A stretch of DNA of 64,000 nucleotides from Isoetes taiwanensis (Eukaryota; Streptophyta; Lycopodiopsida; Isoetales; Isoetaceae), in NCBI GenBank assembly GCA_021234155.1, contig JAJEKV010000003.1, forward strand, positions 34,023,166 through 34,087,165, in the 5' to 3' direction. The position numbers and the translations under genes are program-made. The notes under the pieces are model-generated. The model had not been told where the DNA came from, searched no databases, and worked only from the letters and a program-made list of their open reading frames with translations. Position 1 is the first letter of the stretch, and every line of letters begins with the position of its first letter. Below, piece after piece: positions 57,701 through 64,000 of this stretch.

Positions 57701-58462
57701 CTTCCGGGGATTTTAGGTCCGTGGCCTCGCATCAACACCCCCACTCCACGTCAAGTCCACGCCAAGGTCCCTACCGACCGACAAGGAGAGGGCCTCCAAA
57801 CGTAAACCATGTGGGTTGCCGTGTTCTAGAAGGGTTTGGCGCTTGGGGGCCGAAGTCTTGGTCTCATTGCGCTTGGGACTGGCCGCCGAGAAGTCACTAA
57901 GAACGCGGAGCAATAGGAACCGACGGAATGGAGTTTGGGCCTGTCCCTCCTCCCGATGTGGCAATTAGAAGTCGGGGGCGCTTTTGCTGGGTAAAGACAT
58001 TCATAAATTCGTAATTAATGCATTGTACGAAAATAAATTCTGATTTTTGCCACCGATTCCTAATTCATCTCCAAAGACACAGCCCCCAATTTTTGGAATT
58101 TTTGGAGAAGGTCTAGGTCAAAGGGTTAGTATTAGAACGGTCGGAACAGCCCGTTTCGGGGCAACCAAGCTGCACCCTCCCCCAAGTCAAACGAGGCCGG
58201 GACCTTGCGGGATCCCTCACAAGAGGGGGAGAGTCCGGACCCCGTGAGGCGGATCCAAAAGTTCCCGAGGCAGCCCTTTCGGGCGCACTCCCCGGGGGCC
58301 GCGACGCTTAATGACCACCCTCCCGCAGCCTAGTTCCCCTATCCGACCGTTGATCCTCCGCTCAGGGGCCCCTCTTCTAGAAGGCCTCGGGACTCGCTCT
58401 AAAATAAGCCTAGGGACAAACTTTAATGAGCATCACATTTAAAAAACGCGTCAAAAAAATAT

Positions 58463-58545
58463 ATATAAAGTCCATAACGCCGCTATAACAAAATACGCCG
58501 CGAGACGTCGCAGATCGCGGCGCCACGTCGCATCTGGCGCTCTGT
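58463..58545. repeat. CG-rich block at right edge of satellite array
   Basis: A short run rich in CGCCGC, GACGTCGC and CGCGGCG. The part CGCGAGACGTCGCAGATCGC resembles CGCGAGAACGTCGCATCGCG at 50219-50243, in the same direction. It is followed by a poly-T run. Confidence 0.55.
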
Positions 58546-58739
58546 AATTTTTTTTTAAAAGCAAGGCGGCTCCCCGCTCCTTTTCTTTTTTCGCTTCCTC
58601 TTCGAGCTTTTTGGGCTTATCTCTGGGCGCTACTACCCTCGACACCACGCAAGCAACTATTCTAAGGTTAGTACATCATATTTTTTAGATTGAATAGGTT
58701 TTTTGGATTGAAAGGTGCATGCCTAACCTAGGTTTTTTG

Positions 58740-59035
58740 TGTTCTTCATTTTTCTTCTTCTCTTATTTCTTCTCATTTCTTCTCTTCTATTCTTTCCCCT
58801 TCCTTTCTTCTTCCCTTCTCTACTTTCCTTCTCTTCTTTCCTTCTCTTCTTCTCTCTTCTTCTTCTTCTCTTCTTCTCTCATTTCTTCTCATTTCTTCTC
58901 TCCTTCTCTCATTTCTCTTCGTTTTTCTCTTCTTTTCTTCTCTTCTTTTCCCTTCTCTTCTTTCTTCTTCCCTTCTTCTCTCATTTCTTCTCATTTCTTC
59001 TCTTCTTCTCTCATTTCTCTTCATATTTCGTTTCC
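58740..59035. repeat. Polypyrimidine (TCTTC/TTTCTTCTC) tract
   Basis: Nearly 300 bp with T and C only, apart from a few A and one G, on the plus strand. Repeated words are CATTTCTTCTC and TTCTTCTCTT. Such mirror-like pyrimidine tracts can form triplex DNA. Apparent Ser/Phe- or Arg/Glu-rich frames are composition artefacts. Confidence 0.9.
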
Positions 59036-59209
59036 TTCCTGTGGACGCCCTCCTCCCTAAACATACGGTGGCGCCCTACCTTTCTCGGCAGAAATCCCCG
59101 TCCTTTCATCAACCGCCGCAGCCCCCTCCGCCTATCCCTTTCTGGAATCCTCCGTAGTCGAAGGGGACACGAAGGTGTCTTGGCGCCTTCCCTATGGGCT
59201 CCTATCACA

Positions 59210-60675
59210 AATGAAGCATAACATGTCGAAACTAGCAATACAATACAATATGCTACCTCGAGGGTAGCTCAATCGCATATCCATAGATGCAAAGAACATA
59301 ATCATATGCCATAAAACATGAGAGATCCTACCCGCGGCTCAGACGCGAAAGGAAGTCGACCGACCGGATAGGCCTCAAGATAGAGCGTACCGAATCATAA
59401 CAATGGCCCGGGGGTGGCATAAGACAATGGCTAGGGTTGACCACTCCATCCGCCCCTCCCATGTGCATACTTTGCGTGATGGGCTAGATCAAGCTGTGGC
59501 ATGACTCTAACCTTCCTGATACACAATCCCATGGCATCACCCATCGGGACTACTCCAGTTGCATCTCCCCGGTCCGTCCGAGGTAGGAAGGGTTGCATCT
59601 CCCCTTCCCGAGGTCTAGAGGCTCCACAGGCGGCTAGAGAATCGTGGGCGACACGATTCATACCCGATCAACCCCTCAAACAAGAGCCAAGCTGACACTT
59701 GCAACTCTTGAGAGAGGCAGGCTTACACCATTGCCCCTGTGAGGTGTTTCCACCCATGCTCGGCCCACACGGTGACCGACCATAAGCCTAGCCCACTGTG
59801 GGATCCCCCTTCCCCCCACTTTCGCAGGGATCCACCCTCCATCTTGCCTCTAGCCCCGTTGTGTGGTGCTGAGTCACAACATAGCTTCCATAGCCTCTAA
59901 GGGGTTCCTATGCACAAAGCCAACTAATAGGAACTAAAGGGAGCTACACTAGAGCATACTACATATGGCCCTAGGTCTCTACCCCCTTCCCAACACAAGA
60001 GGAACAACATGATCAACCATCATCACATAAACATCATGAACAATATCATATGAACATCTTAACCTAATCATACATATCTAACTATCGCTAGGGTTCCTTG
60101 ATTAGGTTCAAGATGTTCAACAATGGATCTAGGGTGGCTCTACTCTAGACACAAAATACTAACCCACCTGGAACGCTAACTTCCAGGTGAACTAACATAA
60201 ACTCTACTCAACCTACCTCCTCCTCCCGCTTCCTCCCATCCCCTCGGGCGCCTCCATGCTCCTTGACGAGGTTCAAGACTTGCTCCCTCAACGATCATAC
60301 GCACCTTCCGTGGGCTCGCCGCCCAGTGCTAGACTATGATTGAATCTGCTCGAAAACGGGGTTTCGGGGCACGTGGGATGAGAGCTCAAGTGCTAGGTCA
60401 GGAAAAAAGGTCTAGGGTTAGGGTTAGAGCTCATATAGGCGTGGGTCCACGTGGGATGCCATGTGGCACCACTAAGATGAGGCCGTGTGGCTGTTGCCCA
60501 ATAGGATAAGGCCATGTGGAAATGGGCCTTATCCTAAGGTTATCTAAGTTAAACAATTAACTTAGATGTGCACCCCTTGCCACTTATCCAAGGCATACAA
60601 GGCTACCTAGGTAGACTTGTATGGTGACGGGTCCAGGAATATACGTTATTTAGGGCGATATTCCCTTGAACGCCA
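59210..60675 (-). mobile_element. 3' LTR of a Ty3/gypsy element (lower end uncertain)
   Basis: On the minus strand the polypurine tract AAGGGGGAGAATA (plus-strand 60676-60692) is followed by TGGCGTTCAAGGG, giving an LTR edge at 60675 on the plus strand (ending CGCCA). The interval to about 59.2 kb has no coding frames and LTR-like features. The other LTR would lie beyond the right edge, so the lower border cannot be set by comparison. Two TTAGGG units near 60415 are probably chance. Confidence 0.5.
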
Positions 60676-61510
60676 TATTCTCCCCCTTAGGACAATGTCG
60701 CCTCAAAGATTTGTGCTAAGGTGACGAGCCTATCTATCCTGCAAAACAACATAAGATCATACACACAAGTTTAATTTAAACGATCAACTTCCTATTAAAG
60801 TTAAATGTCAAAATTTAGGCTATATTTGTACTTATACAAAATTATATAGCCTTAACGAGGTTATTTCTTACAATAATTCAAAATATTATTATAAGAGTTA
60901 TTAGGGTTCATAATCTAAATTATGGTTCCCTTATCTTCTCGTAATGCGCCCCACCTCGAAGCTCCTTCTCACTAACCTGCACATGGAGCACATTACGTTA
61001 GTTTAATTAATAAGTTTGTGGTTTTAGGGGACCACCCCCCTTACCATACCTTGCACTCGATCATGGCCCTTTCGGATTTGAGTTTAAGGACCATTTAAGA
61101 TGATCCCATCATCGCCCATGATCAAGTGCTACCTTGTACTCTTGCTACCCGCGTGTCGAAAATTTAGTGCATCATGCCCCAAGGGTTTTAAGCTAGGGAA
61201 CGCCTCCGCGATCCCATCATCGCACATGATCACTTTGACCTTCACCATGACCCCCTATGGCCGGTGTGTAAACCCCACATCGTGGCATAGGGAGCATCCG
61301 GCCGATGTCCCATCATCGCAAGACTATGCCTTTCCTTCTCTCACCGCATGACCCTAGTGGTCATGCGCGCACCTCTTGGTGCATGTTGCCTAGGGAACGC
61401 CTTTAAAGGCTTATCCCATCATCGCCCACATGTTCCAAGATTCCGCATATGTATTCCACTAACTAGAATACATCCGCCCAGAGCTAGAGGCTAACTAAGA
61501 AGCATACTAA
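60676..61510 (-). other. Element 3' UTR with four 105-bp repeats and polypurine tract
   Basis: ATCCCATCATCGCCCATGAT or close variants occur at 61102, 61211, about 61308 and 61412, with AGGGAACGCCT words between, about 100-109 bp apart. No coding frame is seen. It sits between the end of the polyprotein and the LTR. Confidence 0.6.
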
Positions 61511-61511
61511 G

Positions 61512-64000
61512 CTAACCTCCCCGGCGAAGTCCTGGTCGACCAAGTCGGAGACGACTCGCCTGGCCAAACTCCTTCATAAACTCGGGTATTGCTTCTCCAA
61601 GTCTTGCTTCAATACCCAAGTTGCGTCTTCCACGGGCAAGTGCTTCCACTTGACCAAATCTTTGGAGGAATTGAGACCTCCTAGTCTTCTTTGAATGACT
61701 TGTCAAGAAGTAACTTCGGGCACAATTTCAACTTGCTCCTCCGCCATTTCCAACAAAGTTGGAGTATCCAAGACCTCCTCGGGGTTAGATTGTGCCTTTT
61801 CAATAAACTTACGTGGAAAACCTTGTGAACTTTGAGATGGGCCTAAGATCCAACTTGTAGGCTTGGGAGCCCACTCTCTCCAAAAATCTTGAACGGACCA
61901 GCCCACCTAGGGGCAAGCTTCTTGCAACTCCCAATCTGAAGCTTAGCTTGCTTGACCTTGATCTTCAACCACACGCTTATCGCCTACCTTGAACTCTCTT
62001 ACGGTCCTTCCGTGGCTTGCTCTGGCTACACTTTTCTCACTCTTGCTGCCGCTAGGAGGTAACCCCTCACTTCTTCCACCAACTAATGTGATATCTCCTA
62101 GCATCTGGGGGACACTTCAACCTTGACACGGATTGTGCCAAGTGTCCCGGTTAAGCTAATCGGTACCCGTAATTTACCATGAAAGGAGACATCCGAGATG
62201 ACTCTGCTTTGGCACTATTGTAGGCGAATTCCACCAAGTGGATATACTCATCCCACTTGGGACCGCTTATTCCACACAAAGCTTCTAAGCATATCTTCAA
62301 TGATTCGATTCGCCCTCTCCGCTGACGACCATCCGCTTGGGGATGATATGCCGTGCTCATGGAGAGCTTCGTCCCTAATGGTGCTGAAGAGGTCCCGCCA
62401 AAAAGCACTCATAAACTTGGAATCTCTATCCCATATTATCTCCCGAGGCATGCCATGGAGTCTAAAAATCTCCTTCACAAATAGCTTGGCAAGATCTAAT
62501 CTTTGTGTTGGTAGTTCTACAAGGCACAAAATGTGCCATCTTAGATAATTTGTCTACTACGACCATCAATGCATCCTTGCCTCAAGAGTCTTGGGAAGTC
62601 CCGTGATAAAATCCATGCTTACCACTTCCCACTTTGCATTCGCAATCGCTAGAGGTTCCAAGGCTCCTCGAATTAAGCTGCTCCGCTTTGGTTTGTTTCG
62701 ACATAACCGGCACTCACGAATATATCTTGCTATCCGCTTCATTCCCTACCGTATAGCTACTTGAATCTTGAAGTAAGTCTTCATAAAACCCGCATGCCCT
62801 CGCTATTGGGCTGTTGTTGTTTTGTCATGGAGAATTAGCTTCCTTACCCCCGATGATTCGGCACACACAACTTATGCTTATGATACAACAAGTTGTCTTC
62901 CTTCTTATAATGCTTGAAGGCTTCTCGTTCCTTATCTGTTCTAGCCTCTCTAGAAAGGCTCTCCCATACCTCCTTGAAATCACCATCTGGATGGTAATGT
63001 CTCCTCAATTTTCTTGCCATACCCACTCGAAGAGTTGATATAGCATTACAATGAATTCTGGTCTCAAGAGGTCTTCTAGAAAGAGCATCGGCACCACATT
63101 CAACTTACCCGCTTATAAGCAATCTCAAAGTCATACTCTTCTAGGAATTCCATCCACCTCCTTTGCCTTAGATTCGTGGAGTGGTTGGGTAAAGATGTAT
63201 TGAGGCTCGTGGTCGGATCTAACTCAAACTTCCTCCCAAGCAAATAATGCCTCCAAATACTGAAGAGCCCCGACAATAGCTAGAAGTTCCCGATCATGGG
63301 TTGGATAGCGCCGCCGGTGTCGCTCAACTTCTTGGAGTCATAAGCTATTACTCTTCCTTCTGCATAAGGACTCCACCTCATAAGCTATCTTACTTGCATC
63401 TGTTGCTACTATCTTGTCCTTGTCCGATCTCGCGTAACCAGCAATCGTGCCGCTTGTTAAGGCCTCCTTAAGCTTTTCAAATGAAGCTTGAACATTTTCT
63501 AACCAATGTGTTCTCCAATCTTTCACCTTAACACTCTTAGTGAGGTCCGGCAAGGGGACGCCCACTTAGCTAAGTCCTTCACGAACTTTCAGAATAACCC
63601 CGCTGCACCAAGAAAGCTTCTTACTCCGCCACATTCTTTGAGCTGGCCAATCTACTATCGCTTCGATCTTTTTAGGGTCGGTGGAGATTCCTTCCACCGA
63701 TATGACATGGCCCAAGTACTCCACTCTTTCAAAGAGCAAAGTGGCATTTGGAGAGCTTTCCATACAAACGATGCCGCCAACTTTTCTAACACCTCTTCTC
63801 AAATGCCGACTATGATCTTCAATGGACTTGTCAGAGACTAGAATGTCGTCAAGAAGACAATGACAAACTCATCTAGAAAATCCCGAAGACGCCGCTCATG
63901 AGGCGATAAAAGTTGCCGGAGCGCTCGACAATCCAAAGGGCATTATCAGAACTCAAAGTGACCATACCGCTCAATGCACGGTCTTATGGATATCCTCTTT
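61512..64000 (-). pseudogene. Ty3/gypsy polyprotein: RT, RNase H, integrase, chromodomain-like end
   Basis: On the minus strand from the right edge: the reverse transcriptase core near 63840-63950 (MPFGL.SAPATF and FVIVFL with the DDIL one base out of frame), the RT/RNase H junction at 63566-63802 (FERVEYLGHVISVEGIS), and RNase H-like at 63338-63565 (SFEKLKEALTSGTI, KIVATDASKIAYEVE). Next come the integrase zinc region near 62844-63026 (HYKKEDNLLYHKHKLCVP), and the integrase core at 62151-62548 (FRLHGMPREIIWDRDSKF, AYHPQADGR, ERANRIIEDMLR, FAYNSAKAESSRMSPF). A basic, chromodomain-like tail follows at 61512-61906. Many one-base shifts and stops. The gene order RT-RNase H-integrase is that of Ty3/gypsy, probably a chromovirus-type element; the 5' half lies outside the window. 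Confidence 0.85.

Larger units (their letters stand above)
50598..58388. repeat. Tandem satellite array, about 1.1-kb unit, about 7 units
   Basis: The landmark GTGATGGAAGTGAGCTAC lies at 51692, 52834, 53933, 55025 and 56156, giving periods of 1142, 1099, 1092 and 1131 bp. The landmark AAATTATGATTTTTGCCA marks the same units plus a partial one on the left. Units are GC-rich, all in the same direction and about 90 percent alike by eye. They differ mainly by 1-4 base indels, often in C/G runs, and by CG-to-TG changes. No reading frame is conserved between units, so no protein is encoded. Each unit has a shared AT-rich segment (near AATTCGCAATTAATGCATTG). An insertion and a short-unit sub-array interrupt it at 56.74-57.7 kb. 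It could be a dispersed satellite or a spacer-type repeat; I see no rRNA gene. Confidence 0.93.

Noticed and set aside
50598-58388. Dozens of open frames of 60-176 codons in the satellite
   Set aside because: They shift frame between units because of indels; no frame is conserved, as expected for non-coding repeats.
50598-58388. Ribosomal DNA spacer
   Set aside because: Unit length would fit spacer subrepeats, but no 18S, 5.8S, 25S or 5S sequence is seen in the window.
58719-59221. Ser/Phe-rich and Arg/Glu-rich frames
   Set aside because: Direct result of the polypyrimidine tract.
60405-60425. Interstitial telomere sequence (TTAGGG)
   Set aside because: Only two units and not the TTTAGGG plant type; probably chance.

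Overview
The window looks like nuclear DNA of a land plant with a large, repeat-rich genome. GT-AG introns split recognisable plant gene fragments (an NBR1-type autophagy receptor, an MLO-type membrane protein). Other plant-typical pieces are ankyrin/PGG membrane proteins, a pentatricopeptide (PPR) fragment, LINE and Ty3/gypsy retroelements, a tRNA-derived SINE and long satellite DNA. The PPR wording and the transposase-like gene at 42.8-46.1 kb remind me of ferns and other non-flowering plants. That lineage guess rests on family resemblance only, at moderate to low confidence.

Layout. 0-4.7 kb: an NBR1-like fragment, then a class I SAM-dependent methyltransferase with one frameshift and a decayed partial second copy. 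4.7-16 kb: gene-poor DNA with scattered short duplications; its main feature is a 592-bp nested palindrome at 8.87-9.46 kb that truncates a helical-bundle (MCAfunc/HeLo-like) coding region. 16-27 kb: a disabled coiled-coil coding region, two LINEs on the minus strand, and an LTR-like stretch between them. 27.7-28.4 kb: adjacent, oppositely oriented fragments of GAPDH and of splicing factor PRP6. 29.1-30.8 kb: a 228-bp direct repeat flanking a pentanucleotide microsatellite, followed by a SINE. 31.4-36.9 kb: one long ankyrin/PGG reading frame, and a truncated, broken duplicate of its first half beside an 80-bp minisatellite. 37-40 kb: a broken PPR gene, then an MLO gene piece with correctly phased short introns. 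42.8-46.1 kb: a frameshifted transposase-like gene. 50.1-58.5 kb: a GC-rich tandem array of about 1.1-kb units bounded by related CG-rich blocks. 58.7-59.0 kb: a polypyrimidine tract. 59.2-64 kb: the 3' half and 3' LTR of a decayed Ty3/gypsy element, running off the right edge.

Functional reading. Only the ankyrin/PGG gene has a long intact reading frame, and its C-terminus is itself frame-shifted. Nearly everything else is mobile DNA or broken host-gene copies, so no pathway or operon is encoded here. The interest is structural: gene-fragment capture, nested inverted repeats, repeated short tandem duplications, and a satellite array with an internally deleted sub-array.
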